DNA from: JAGNHN01 sp964590645
GTDB taxonomy: Bacteria > Bacteroidota > Bacteroidia > Bacteroidales > JAGNHN01
Assembly: GCA_964590645.1 (NCBI GenBank)
Contig: CAZPYJ010000019.1
Coordinates: forward strand, 1 to 64,000
Direction: 5' to 3'
Length of the DNA stretch: 64,000 bases
Under the pieces are notes generated by a model. It ran no database searches. It was not told where the DNA came from and saw only the letters and a program-made list of their open reading frames with translations. A program made the translations under genes and the position numbers. Positions 1 to 8,477 of the stretch are shown piece by piece. Numbering within the stretch: the stretch's first letter is position 1; each line of letters opens with the position of its first letter.

Positions 1-401
1 AATGGAAACAAACATCTACTACTAATCAGGTTTCGCCCCGATAGGGCAAAACAAGCGCTTCAGCCATTTTTGAATTCGCGCTCGCACTCCTTTAGAAAGG
101 AAGGCACAAAGTTTACAAGGGCGAGGGGTGATTTCATCCCACGTCGATGGAAGATTATCTGATTGTTGATTAGGTGATTTTCGATGTAATGGGATAGTTT
201 GGAAGTAACTTGCACTCGTGCTAATGAAAGATCGCTTGTCCGCTTTCCTCGCTTTCCTCGCTTGCTTGCCCTTAGCACCTGCACTGAGCTCAGTTGAAGT
301 GTGTCTAAGGGGAAAGAAAAGCAGCCGAAGGACAAAAATTGGCGTATTTTCAAGCCAAGCTGTATCTTCGGGGGCTTCCAAACCGACAGGCTGCTGCGGC
401 A
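1..401. other. Gene-free stretch at the window edge
   Basis: No convincing coding sequence. Open frames on both strands here have no family resemblance and biased composition. The stretch holds short palindromes (GCCC/GGGC near 37-48, TCCTTT/AAAGGA near 90-103), repeated CTTTCCTCG-like runs near 243-260 and a long imperfect hairpin at 269-311 (listed separately). It is the leader region of the antiporter gene that starts at 402; no clear TAnnTTTG element was found in it. Confidence 0.5.
269..311. repeat. Long imperfect palindrome (REP-like)
   Basis: CCCTTAG (269-275) pairs with CTAAGGG (305-311), and the perfect 12-nt palindrome ACTGAGCTCAGT (283-294) sits at the centre, flanked by CACT/AGTG-type pairing. 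It lies about 90 nt before the antiporter start. It could be a dispersed intergenic palindrome or a transcribed hairpin; no T-tract follows, so it is not a normal terminator. Confidence 0.5.
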
Positions 402-2294
402 ATGAAACGAACCATCTTTTTCTGCATCCTATTCTGTATGCTTTTGCCTGTTAAGGCAGCAGACCAATGGCAGGTGCATTTCCCCGATCATACCGTAAAA
501 GGAATACCTGCAGAGATCGATATTGAATGGATTGGACCAGTGCCTGCCCCGGACAGCACTCAATTCCTGCTCATCCAACAAAAAGACAGCAGCCGCTTCT
601 TTGTCAGTGGAAATAAGGGTGTGATTGCATTTACACCAGCACAGCGTGGACAAATACAGCTTGTTGCTCCCACTGAAACCCACCAGGGAAGCACACGCCC
701 CCTTCCCCTCTGGATATCCATCCTGCCTCCCCTGCTCGCCATCCTGATGGCCCTGCTCTTCCGGGAAGTCTATAGCGCCCTCTTCCTCGGCCTGCTCCTG
801 GGAACCACTGCCATCGCCTGGTCTGCCGGAAGCAATATCCTGGCTTCGGTCGGACAGGGCTTCCTGCTGATCGCCGACCACTACCTTATCCAGGCTGCCC
901 TGGATGAAGCCCATCTGAGCATCATTATGTTCTCTATGCTCATCGGAGGAATGGTGCAGCTCATCACCCGCAACGGAGGAATGCAAGGCGTGGTCAACAA
1001 ACTAAGCCGCTACGCCCGCAGCCCGGTCTCCGCACAAATGGTCACCTGGTTTATGGGTGTAAGTATTTTTTTTGACGATTATGCCAATACCCTGGTGGTG
1101 GGCAATACGATGCGCCCCCTCACCGACAGGATGAAGATCAGCCGGGAGAAGCTGGCCTATATCGTGGACAGCACCGCAGCTCCGGTTGCCTCCATCGCCT
1201 TTATCACCACCTGGATAGGAGCGGAACTGAGCTATATCCAGGATGGTGTGGCAAACCTGGGCATTCAGGAAAGTGCCTATGGCATCTTTCTGCATTCTCT
1301 TCAATATGCTTATTATCCCGTTTTTACCCTGGTCTTCATTGTCTTCCTTATCCAAAGCCGAAAGGAATTCGGGCCGATGTGGAAGAAAGAAAAACGCGCC
1401 AGACAGTCGCGCAGCCTGATAGAGGATCACCCCCCTATGGATGACCAGACACTGCTGGGTTCATACACCCACAAGGTTGCCTGGTACAATGCCGTGATCC
1501 CCGTGGCGGTCGTGGTGCTGGGAGCCATCGCCGGACTCATTTACACCGGACTGGAAAACATCCAATGGAACCAGGAACACGGCTTGCTGCACAATCTCTC
1601 CGCAGTGGTGGGGGCCTCCGACTCTTTCCGTGCCCTGCTGTGGTCATCCCTGGGCGGGGCAGCGGCAGCAGTATTGTTGAGTGTATCCCAAAAATTGCTC
1701 AGCCTGAGAGAAAGTATGGAGGCCCTGGTGGATGGCTTCAAATCCCTGCTGACCGCCATTGTGATTCTGGTGCTGGCCTGGAGTCTGGCCCTGATTACGG
1801 AACACTTACATACGGCCACTTTCTTATCCCAATTGATGATTGAGATGCAGCTCAGTCCGGCCCTGGTACCGGCCATCACTTTTGTGCTGGCGGCCCTGGT
1901 CTCCTTCTCCACCGGTTCCTCCTGGGGTACAATGGCCATTCTCTACCCCCTGATTCTTCCGGCCGCCTGGATGATCGGAGAGAGCAGCGGCCTGGAATAT
2001 GCCGCCAATCTCGGGATCTTCCACAATACCATCTCTGCTGTATTGGCCGGCTCGGTGCTGGGCGATCACTGCTCCCCCATTTCCGACACCACCATCCTGA
2101 GTTCCCTGGCCAGCGGATGCGACCACGTGGAGCACGTCAGAACACAACTCCCCTACGCCCTGAGTGTGGGCGCCGTAGCCCTCTTTGCCGGCACCCTTCC
2201 CGCTGCGTTCGGCCTTTCCCCCTGGATCATTTTCCCCCTGGGGTTTGTGCTGCTCTGGTTGATCCTTCGGATTGTCGGACGAAGGGTGGTCTGA
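402..2294 (+). CDS. nhaC: NhaC-family Na+/H+ antiporter with exported N-terminal domain
   Basis: Predicted inner-membrane sodium/proton (or substrate/sodium) antiporter of the NhaC family, about 630 residues. The start at 402 is chosen because it gives a clean signal peptide (MKRTIFFCILFCMLLPVKA); the frame is open further upstream. Residues ~20-99 form a hydrophilic, beta-rich extracytoplasmic segment before the first membrane helix. The remainder is polytopic, with family motifs DDYANTLVVG (~225-234), GSSWGTMAILYP and GDHCSPISDTTILSS. NhaC proteins usually lack a cleaved leader, so the front domain is an addition. The substrate is inferred from family only; some relatives exchange organic acids. 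It stands alone, 66 nt before a small outer-membrane protein gene. Confidence 0.85.
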   Translation: MKRTIFFCILFCMLLPVKAADQWQVHFPDHTVKGIPAEIDIEWIGPVPAPDSTQFLLIQQKDSSRFFVSGNKGVIAFTPAQRGQIQLVAPTETHQGSTRPLPLWISILPPLLAILMALLFREVYSALFLGLLLGTTAIAWSAGSNILASVGQGFLLIADHYLIQAALDEAHLSIIMFSMLIGGMVQLITRNGGMQGVVNKLSRYARSPVSAQMVTWFMGVSIFFDDYANTLVVGNTMRPLTDRMKISREKLAYIVDSTAAPVASIAFITTWIGAELSYIQDGVANLGIQESAYGIFLHSLQYAYYPVFTLVFIVFLIQSRKEFGPMWKKEKRARQSRSLIEDHPPMDDQTLLGSYTHKVAWYNAVIPVAVVVLGAIAGLIYTGLENIQWNQEHGLLHNLSAVVGASDSFRALLWSSLGGAAAAVLLSVSQKLLSLRESMEALVDGFKSLLTAIVILVLAWSLALITEHLHTATFLSQLMIEMQLSPALVPAITFVLAALVSFSTGSSWGTMAILYPLILPAAWMIGESSGLEYAANLGIFHNTISAVLAGSVLGDHCSPISDTTILSSLASGCDHVEHVRTQLPYALSVGAVALFAGTLPAAFGLSPWIIFPLGFVLLWLILRIVGRRVV

Positions 2295-2360
2295 GCCCTT
2301 TCCTTCAATGCAATAAGACATTTCGGGCCTTCCTTCTCTTCTTTTCCTAATTTTACCCCT

Positions 2361-2972
2361 GTGAAAAGGATGGTTTTTATTGTACTGCTTTATGTGCCTG
2401 CCTGGCTTGCCGCCCAGACCCTGATGATGGACTTTCAGGCCGGGGTGGGCGGGTCGAAGCTGGAACCCAGACCTACCTCTCCCTTTCTCCAATACGAGCG
2501 CTTCCCTGCCTTCAATATCGGAACAGGACTGGAACTCCTGTATAAGAACAACCAAATTTCCCCCTATCTGGGACTTTGGTGGGAATTCGGAGGGGAGAAA
2601 GAGAACCCGGTAAAAACCATCACAGTGCCCCTGATGATCAAAGCCACCTTCGGGAAAGAAATCCGCTTTTATGCCCAGGGTGGATTGGCCGGGGTGTATA
2701 TTTATGAGCGCTCGCGCCGCTACAAAACCTCAGACTTCAGCAGTATTTATGGTATCGGAATGGAAATCCCGACCAAGGCAGGGGATTATTTTTATGCAGA
2801 ATATATCCACCTGGCCGGGATAGGCAGTATTTACGACCAGGAGATGAACGTACCGGGCGTGGGGTTCCAACGTATTGAAAACTACCATATCCGGCAGTAC
2901 CTGAGCTTTGGCTTTAAATTCTATCTGGGAGGCAAGCCCGTATATTACAAGTACCGGCTGCGGACGGAATAA
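2361..2972 (+). CDS. Exported outer-membrane beta-barrel-like protein
   Basis: A 203-residue protein with a signal peptide (MKRMVFIVLLYVPAWLAAQ) and alternating aromatic/polar strands ending in an amphipathic C-terminal region (IRQYLSFGFKFYLGG), typical of small Bacteroidota porin-like barrels. The first in-frame start is GTG at 2361; an ATG three codons later (2370) is an alternative that keeps the leader. No specific family was recognised and no function is assigned. It follows the antiporter gene by 66 nt on the same strand and converges on the DUF4625 operon, whose last gene ends 67 nt beyond it. Confidence 0.65.
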   Translation: MKRMVFIVLLYVPAWLAAQTLMMDFQAGVGGSKLEPRPTSPFLQYERFPAFNIGTGLELLYKNNQISPYLGLWWEFGGEKENPVKTITVPLMIKATFGKEIRFYAQGGLAGVYIYERSRRYKTSDFSSIYGIGMEIPTKAGDYFYAEYIHLAGIGSIYDQEMNVPGVGFQRIENYHIRQYLSFGFKFYLGGKPVYYKYRLRTE

Positions 2973-3039
2973 GAAGCTTGTCCAAACATTTCACGGGCTG
3001 TTTCATCATCGTAAGTGTGGGTCGCCTTGTTTCTGCTCC

Positions 3040-3528
3040 TTATCTATGCAGTATCTTGATGTTTAAACCCTGCTGGCTGGCCCATCCGTGCTGATCGGTA
3101 AGACGGATGAAGAAATGATAGTCCCCCTCTTCGTACAATTCGCCCCCTTCCGAAGCCGCTAACATAAGTTCTTTGGCAATATCGAATGCCCCAGGTGCCC
3201 CGGTGATGGCATAATCCTGCAGAAAGTAGAAAGGATGGGTGGCTGGTTTCACCGGATCCAGCGGACAAGTCCCTATCTCCGTGCTATGCGCGTGGTGATC
3301 AAAATTGTGATGGATCTCAAGGCTGTAAGAACCCAGGCCGGTATTGTCGGAAAAGCGGGCAATGAAAGTGAAAGGCTCGCCGAAATACAGGGTGTCGCAA
3401 TTCTTCGGAAAGGTGCCCGCCACATCATTATGGATCACCGGCTTCTCAGTATCGGGTTCTTCTTTGTTACAAGAAAGCAGGAGGCCGAGCATCAGCCCGG
3501 CTCCTGCGATAAGCATCCAGTTTTTCAT
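3040..3528 (-). CDS. DUF4625-type lipoprotein, His-rich (copy 2)
   Basis: A 162-residue predicted lipoprotein: the leader MKNWMLIAGAGLMLGLLLSC ends in a lipobox whose Cys is residue 20. The body is one Ig-like beta domain of the DUF4625 type, with the sequence EIHHNFDHHAHSTE carrying five histidines, and a C-terminal strand HFFIRLTDQHGW. It starts 9 nt after the stop of a homologous gene (3538-3978) and is the last gene of a four-gene operon with a TonB receptor. The His clusters suggest metal binding at the outer membrane or cell surface; this is inference from composition and context, as DUF4625 has no established function. Confidence 0.75.
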   Translation of the reverse strand: MKNWMLIAGAGLMLGLLLSCNKEEPDTEKPVIHNDVAGTFPKNCDTLYFGEPFTFIARFSDNTGLGSYSLEIHHNFDHHAHSTEIGTCPLDPVKPATHPFYFLQDYAITGAPGAFDIAKELMLAASEGGELYEEGDYHFFIRLTDQHGWASQQGLNIKILHR

Positions 3529-3537
3529 CTTTATCGA

Positions 3538-3978
3538 TTAAGGATGAATGATTTCAATCTCTGCTGCCTTCTCCGTTTGGTTTCCTTCCATATCGGTCAC
3601 TTTGAAGTGGAAGTGATAATGTCCGGTATCCGCCTCCGCTGAGATCATAATATGCTTGTGAAAGACCGTATTCTTCAAACCCTGGAACTCGGTGTAGGTA
3701 GTGTCGAAATGCCAGTGGTGGTCATCTTTCAGGCTCCCTAGTGCCTTGGTGTGCTCCCCTTCCAGGTGCATCCCCACCTCAATGCGGTCGATCTTGCCTT
3801 CGGCCAACACTTCAGCTTCAATGTGGAATTCTTCGCCGGGATATCCTGTTTTACTGTTGTCGTATCCCAGTTCAATGAGTGTTACCTCAGGGGGAGAAAT
3901 GTTTTCATCCTTGTTGCAGGAGGAAAGGACTAAGCCCAGGCTCAACAGGGCTGCGATGGATATATGCATTCTTTTCAT
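3538..3978 (-). CDS. DUF4625-type lipoprotein, His-rich (copy 1)
   Basis: A 146-residue lipoprotein: leader MKRMHISIAALLSLGLVLSSC with the lipobox Cys at residue 21. The frame is open upstream into the TonB gene, but the start at 3978 gives the leader and leaves an 11-nt gap to the receptor stop. The single beta domain has two striking His clusters, DDHHWHFD and GHYHFHFKV, plus HKHIM between them. It shares layout with the downstream copy and probably arose by tandem duplication. Predicted role: accessory metal-binding lipoprotein for the upstream receptor; unproven. Confidence 0.75.
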   Translation of the reverse strand: MKRMHISIAALLSLGLVLSSCNKDENISPPEVTLIELGYDNSKTGYPGEEFHIEAEVLAEGKIDRIEVGMHLEGEHTKALGSLKDDHHWHFDTTYTEFQGLKNTVFHKHIMISAEADTGHYHFHFKVTDMEGNQTEKAAEIEIIHP

Positions 3979-3989
3979 TGCTTGTTTTT

Positions 3990-6419
3990 TTAATTGTTTG
4001 ACAGATTGGTTTTTAATTTCCCCTGGAAGGGGATACTGACATTCAGCCACAGACTGCGGCCCTGCTCAGGCAGGCCTATGAGCCTGTAGTAACTGCTGTG
4101 ATTGAAATAGGCTGTGTTCAGCACATTCTTCAACTGAATATTGATGTGGGCAGAAATCAGCCCGGTATGCATCCATCCTCCCACGCCAAAATCCACCCGA
4201 TGGTATGCCGGTGTGGATTCTTCCGGTGGCACAATGCGGCCCTGCCTGGCTGCTTTGCGGAAGTCGAGGGAAAGGTATGGGGCATTCAGACCTGCTAATC
4301 GCTCCGGCTTATACTTCAGATTTAAGATCATTAAGGCGGGCGGGGTAAAAGGCAGTCCAAACCCCTTGGCAGGCCCGTCTAATTGCTCGGCATACACATA
4401 TTCTATAATGCCCCCCAAAGTAAGCTGAGCAAAAAGGTCGTAATGGGCGTGCAGCTCTCCGCCCCAGCGCAGGACCTTTGCCCCGGTGTAGTTAAACACC
4501 TGGTTACCATTCCCATACAAGCGATCGTGTGCTGCTGTGGGAAGGAGATAGATGTAGTTGCTGAAGTAATTCAGGAAAGGAGTAAGGCCCACAGCCAGGC
4601 GGGGATGATGATAATGTATCCCGGCATCCCATTGATATGAAACCTCCGGATCGAGCCCGGGATCGCCCACTTCATAACTGAAATGATGATAATTCACGCC
4701 ATTGGCAGCCAGTTCTTTGGCAATCGGGAAACGAAAGCCTCTTCCAACATTGGTACTGACACTCCAGGTCTCCGTCTGGTAGCGGTAGCCCAGGGACCAG
4801 GAAAGCTGCTGGAAATCCCTGGTGAGCGCCTCCGCCCTCTCAATCCTCACCCATTGGGTATCCGATCCCATCAGGAGCATACTCGGGAACCAGTCGTAAT
4901 ATGCCTGGGAATGCAAGTGGGCATAATCGAAGCGCATTCCGAGCTGGACCAGGTGCTTTTGCCCTGCTTTCCACCCGGCATAAGCCCAGGTGCCGGCAGT
5001 ATGCCGGGTAAACGAAGGGATCAGAAAGCCTCTGCCGTCAATGCGGTTGTCTTGCCGCTCGGCATTGAACCCTGCTCTCAGCTGAAGCCCTGCTGCCATT
5101 TCGGCCTGGTAACTGACTTGCCCTGTCCAGGTATCCTTCATAAAGCCCCTTTCCAGCTCCGCAGGAAAAGGCATATTTCCGGGGAAGTTATCCGGCATAA
5201 ATCCGTGGCTCACATAGTCGCTGTATTCGTGCCTGAGATTGTGTTGCCAGGCCATAACCAGCTCCAGCTTATCATCTCCGTACTGCCAGATATGCTCACT
5301 GATGAGCTTGGTATGGCTTACTTCCTGGGAGGGCATCTGAATATCCCTGTTGGATTGATCGTGCAGGGCCTCGTCCACCCTTCTTGGCTCCAGTCCGTGC
5401 GCATTCGCGAAGAAGCCTGATTTTTGGTGTATGCGACTCAAATAAAGTGTATGGCGGGACTTTTCCCGGACCAGGCCTGCAGCAAGGTGCATATTCCATT
5501 CTCTGCCTGCCGTATTTCTGAGGCGTTTTTCCGGCAGGGCAATGCGGTAGGAATAAAGATCTGCACTATCGGCCGGCACACGCATATCGCCATAGGATGT
5601 ACCTCCTGTTCGGATACGCAGGAAAGCATCTTTTTTTCTGACGTAGGCCATCAGCGAAGTGCTGAACAGGCCATTGGCAGTGGCCCCGCTGAAGTCGGCA
5701 CTCCCCCCGGCACTTCCTGCAGGAGGAGGCCCGGCCTGACGCGCATCCAGCACCCCACCAATGGCATCCCCACCATACATCACAGACATAGGACCTTTTA
5801 CCACTTCCAGCTTATCCACTGCATACTGATCCAGCTCCAGTCCGTGGTCCCCTCCCCATTGCTGAGCCTGGTGAGCGACCCCATTCTCGAGCACCAGCAC
5901 CCTGTTCAGTCCCAGTCCGCGAATGGCCGGCCTTGCCTGTCCGGAGCCAATGTCGAGGCTCTGAAAGCCCGGAAGGCGCTCCAGGCTTTGAACCAGGCTC
6001 CCGCCAAGGTGCTGACGCAGGTAATCACGGCCTGCCACTTCTACATTGAGAATGGATTCCTGACGGCGCATTTCAGCATAATCGTCGTGAATGACCACCT
6101 CCTGCAATGTCTTAAAAACAGGCTGCATCCGGATGTCCAAAACACTGTCATTGAGCAGGAATATCATTCCCTTCCAGGGAGCATAGCCCAGATAAGATAC
6201 CTCAAGGGTATAGTCACCATAAGGCAAATCCGGGTAACTGAACCGACCCTGGGCATCGCTTATCGTCCCTTTGGCCAGAGGAAGGAGCATCACGGAGGCC
6301 CCGGAAAGAGGCAGGCCCTGTGCACTGCGCACGCTAGCGCTCAGCGAATATGTTTGTTGGCCCTGCAGCATACCCGGACAAAGCCAAAGCAGCCACAGCA
6401 GCTTAACAAGCTGTTTCAT
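3990..6419 (-). CDS. TonB-dependent receptor, probably for a metal or metal chelate
   Basis: An 809-residue outer-membrane receptor. Signal peptide ~1-20 (ends MLQGQ); carboxypeptidase-regulatory-like domain ~24-105 (GASVMLLPLAKGTISDAQGR, then GDYTLEVSYLGY); plug domain ~115-235 with RGLGLNRVLVLENGV and VVKGPMSVMYGGDAIGGVL; 22-strand barrel to the C-terminus, which ends in an aromatic strand (LWLNVSIPFQGK). The plug carries QQWGGDHGLELDQ, and extracellular-loop regions carry YHHF and HYHH, consistent with a transition-metal ligand. Unlike SusC receptors it has no SusD partner; instead two His-rich DUF4625 lipoproteins follow and a small Cys/His-rich exported protein precedes it by 42 nt. Ligand (zinc, copper or other) is inferred. 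Confidence 0.85.
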   Translation of the reverse strand: MKQLVKLLWLLWLCPGMLQGQQTYSLSASVRSAQGLPLSGASVMLLPLAKGTISDAQGRFSYPDLPYGDYTLEVSYLGYAPWKGMIFLLNDSVLDIRMQPVFKTLQEVVIHDDYAEMRRQESILNVEVAGRDYLRQHLGGSLVQSLERLPGFQSLDIGSGQARPAIRGLGLNRVLVLENGVAHQAQQWGGDHGLELDQYAVDKLEVVKGPMSVMYGGDAIGGVLDARQAGPPPAGSAGGSADFSGATANGLFSTSLMAYVRKKDAFLRIRTGGTSYGDMRVPADSADLYSYRIALPEKRLRNTAGREWNMHLAAGLVREKSRHTLYLSRIHQKSGFFANAHGLEPRRVDEALHDQSNRDIQMPSQEVSHTKLISEHIWQYGDDKLELVMAWQHNLRHEYSDYVSHGFMPDNFPGNMPFPAELERGFMKDTWTGQVSYQAEMAAGLQLRAGFNAERQDNRIDGRGFLIPSFTRHTAGTWAYAGWKAGQKHLVQLGMRFDYAHLHSQAYYDWFPSMLLMGSDTQWVRIERAEALTRDFQQLSWSLGYRYQTETWSVSTNVGRGFRFPIAKELAANGVNYHHFSYEVGDPGLDPEVSYQWDAGIHYHHPRLAVGLTPFLNYFSNYIYLLPTAAHDRLYGNGNQVFNYTGAKVLRWGGELHAHYDLFAQLTLGGIIEYVYAEQLDGPAKGFGLPFTPPALMILNLKYKPERLAGLNAPYLSLDFRKAARQGRIVPPEESTPAYHRVDFGVGGWMHTGLISAHINIQLKNVLNTAYFNHSSYYRLIGLPEQGRSLWLNVSIPFQGKLKTNLSNN

Positions 6420-6461
6420 ACCATAATATGATCAGAAAGAAAGAATGAGAAATGAAGGGGC

Positions 6462-6821
6462 TCAGCTGGCAGCAGGAGGAGCACGGGCCTTCACAGAGGA
6501 AAGCAGTGGCTTCTCAGGGGCTTTCTGCAAAGCAAAAGCAAGCAGGCGCTTCGTTTGCACAAGCTGATATACCACGAGTCTTTCTTCAGGAAGCTGATTG
6601 GGAGGGAAGGTATATTCAATAATGGCACAATGGTGCGGACTCTCAAAAAGACTGGCGGCTTGGGTGCGGGGATCCGGAAGTGGCAGCGTTTCGCGGTGTA
6701 CACAGCCGTGTCCGCAGGCATCCACGGTGTGGTGCTGCATCACGTGGACATAACGAAAGCCTTCGGGGTAAAGGAACACCCCCAATAGAAGCAATGCAAG
6801 ATGTATTTTCAGGCTTTTCAT
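6462..6821 (-). CDS. Small exported Cys/His-rich protein, first gene of the metal operon
   Basis: A 119-residue protein of no recognised family. The ATG at 6821 is preferred to an in-frame GTG at 6839, because it begins the leader MKSLKIHLALLLLGVFLYP directly. After the hydrophobic segment comes a compact motif VMQHHTVDACGHGCVHRE and later ESPHHCAI, giving three Cys and at least six His that could coordinate a metal in the periplasm. The C-terminal part is Lys/Ala/Pro-rich. A -7 element lies 26 nt upstream (6848-6855), so this is probably the first gene of the transcript. It may be a metal chaperone or sensor; function unknown. Confidence 0.6.
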   Translation of the reverse strand: MKSLKIHLALLLLGVFLYPEGFRYVHVMQHHTVDACGHGCVHRETLPLPDPRTQAASLFESPHHCAIIEYTFPPNQLPEERLVVYQLVQTKRLLAFALQKAPEKPLLSSVKARAPPAAS

Positions 6822-6847
6822 CTTCTCGCCGGTTCTCACCTGCTTGT

Positions 6848-6855
6848 CAAATGTA
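6848..6855 (-). promoter_or_regulatory. Candidate -7 promoter element of the metal operon
   Basis: TACATTTG on the minus strand matches the Bacteroidota -7 consensus TAnnTTTG, 26 nt before the start at 6821. An ATTG lies about 22 nt further upstream, as expected for the -33 element. No palindromic Fur/Zur-like box was recognised by eye. Confidence 0.5.
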
Positions 6856-7022
6856 ATGCTTAAACTCTAAATCAGGGCAATGGTTCAGTATCCCATCATT
6901 TTGACTGGCGAAGGGGCAACGATGCTTTCGGTATACAAATTAGGACGGGCTGAAAAAACAATTATCTTTAAGCGTAAACATTCCATTGCGGCACAGGTTA
7001 TTATGAATCCAATATTGCAGGA

Positions 7023-8477
7023 TTGAAAAAGACGCTTGTCATAGGATCCGGAGTTTCGGGCCTGGCGGCATCGATCAGGCTGGCCACACTAGGCCATCAG
7101 GTTGAGGTGATCGAAGCCCGCAGTGGTCCGGGAGGAAAAATCGACGAATGGCGGTCCGGCGGTTTTCGCTTCGACACAGGGCCCTCTCTCTTCACCTGGC
7201 CGGAACTGATGGAGGATTTGTTTCGCAGTGCCGGTGCCCGGATGCAGGACTATATCCCCTACCATCGCCTTGCCGTCATTACACGTTATTTTTACCCGGA
7301 CGGACAACGGCTTGATGCACTGGCTCGTCCGGAGGATTTTGCCGCTGAAATGGAAAGGGTTTGGGGAGAACCGGCCGGGAATGTGCGCTCCTATCTGAAA
7401 GAAGCCGAGTGGTTGTTTAAAAAAACACAAGCCGTATTTCTGGAAAACCCGATCTCCATTAAAAAGGCTTTCTCTCCCAGCTACCTCAGCGCCTATCCGG
7501 CCTTGCCCCGCCTGAAAGCCCTTCGCAGCCTGGATGCCTGGCATCGCTCCTGCTTTGCCCGTCCGGAAAGCGTACAGCTCTTCAACCGCTATGCAACCTA
7601 TAACGGATCGGATCCTTTCCAGGCGCCGGCCACCCTGAGGGTCATTGCGCACCTCGAACACAATGCCGGAGCCTGGTTTCCGGAAAAAGGGATGCACAGC
7701 ATCGCAAGCGGCCTCTACCACCTGGCGCTGGAAAAGGGGGTGCGCTTTCATTTCAACACCCCCCTCACGGGAGCGGAGATAAGGCAAAAGCAACTTCAGT
7801 CCATTGAAACAGCAGCAGGCAGGATGAAGGCAGACAATTATGTTTCCGCCATCGATATTCATCAATGGAACAGTATCCTTGAGAACGCAAGGAGCGCTGT
7901 GAATACGGAGAATCAGCTTTCTTCCTCCGCCCTGATTTTTCTTTGGGGGCTCAACAAGCACTTTCCGCAGCTTCTTCTGCATAACATTTTCTTTTCCAGG
8001 GATTATGCAAAGGAATTCAGGCTGCTTTTCCGGGAGAGGCAGCTTTCGGATGACCTGACGGTCTATGTTTACATCAGCAAAAAAGAAGTGGCGGCAGATG
8101 CCCCGGAGGGGATGGAGAACTGGTTTGTGATGGTCAATGCACCCCCTGATTTCGGGCAGCACTGGGAGGAGATCAAAAAGAAAGCAAAAGCCCATATCCT
8201 GGAAAGGCTGGCTTCCGTGCTTGGTGAAAAGATCAGTGAGCATATTGTCACAGAAAGGGTCATTGGCCCTCCCGAGCTGGCTGTGCATTCCGGATCTTTC
8301 CGGGGAGCCTTGTACGGACCCTCTTCCAACAATCCTTTCTCTGCCTTCCGGCGACAGCCCAATAAGGCCAGAATCAAAGGCCTATACCACAGCGGGGGCA
8401 GTGTACATCCGGGGGGAGGAATCCCACTCTGTCTGCTCTCGGCACGCATCGTATCACAAGAAATCACAGCGAAATGA
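7023..8477 (+). CDS. crtD: CrtI/CrtD-family carotenoid desaturase
   Basis: A 484-residue FAD-dependent desaturase of the phytoene desaturase superfamily. The dinucleotide-binding motif GSGVSGLAAS is at ~8-17, followed by EARSGPGGKI and FDTGPSLFTWP; the C-terminal family signature HSGGSVHPGGGIPL is present. The apparent start is TTG, since the Rossmann strand begins immediately after it. The next gene, CruF, overlaps it by 4 nt; CruF adds water to the psi end of carotenoids, and CrtD then desaturates the 1'-hydroxy product, so CrtD (3',4'-desaturase) is favoured over general phytoene desaturase CrtI. Sequence alone does not exclude CrtI. No phytoene synthase is in the window. Confidence 0.8.
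   Translation: MKKTLVIGSGVSGLAASIRLATLGHQVEVIEARSGPGGKIDEWRSGGFRFDTGPSLFTWPELMEDLFRSAGARMQDYIPYHRLAVITRYFYPDGQRLDALARPEDFAAEMERVWGEPAGNVRSYLKEAEWLFKKTQAVFLENPISIKKAFSPSYLSAYPALPRLKALRSLDAWHRSCFARPESVQLFNRYATYNGSDPFQAPATLRVIAHLEHNAGAWFPEKGMHSIASGLYHLALEKGVRFHFNTPLTGAEIRQKQLQSIETAAGRMKADNYVSAIDIHQWNSILENARSAVNTENQLSSSALIFLWGLNKHFPQLLLHNIFFSRDYAKEFRLLFRERQLSDDLTVYVYISKKEVAADAPEGMENWFVMVNAPPDFGQHWEEIKKKAKAHILERLASVLGEKISEHIVTERVIGPPELAVHSGSFRGALYGPSSNNPFSAFRRQPNKARIKGLYHSGGSVHPGGGIPLCLLSARIVSQEITAK

Noticed and set aside
22..402. Minus-strand open frames of 97-126 codons at the window start.
   Set aside because: No leader, no family, low-complexity Lys/Arg/Phe composition, and the sequence contains palindromes instead of coding signals.
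5424..6431. A 335-codon plus-strand frame within the TonB receptor gene.
   Set aside because: It covers the conserved signal, regulatory and plug domains of the receptor in antisense and has no domain of its own.
7089..8288. A 399-codon minus-strand open frame opposite the carotenoid desaturase.
   Set aside because: The plus-strand gene has complete desaturase motifs over its full length; the antisense product has no family resemblance.
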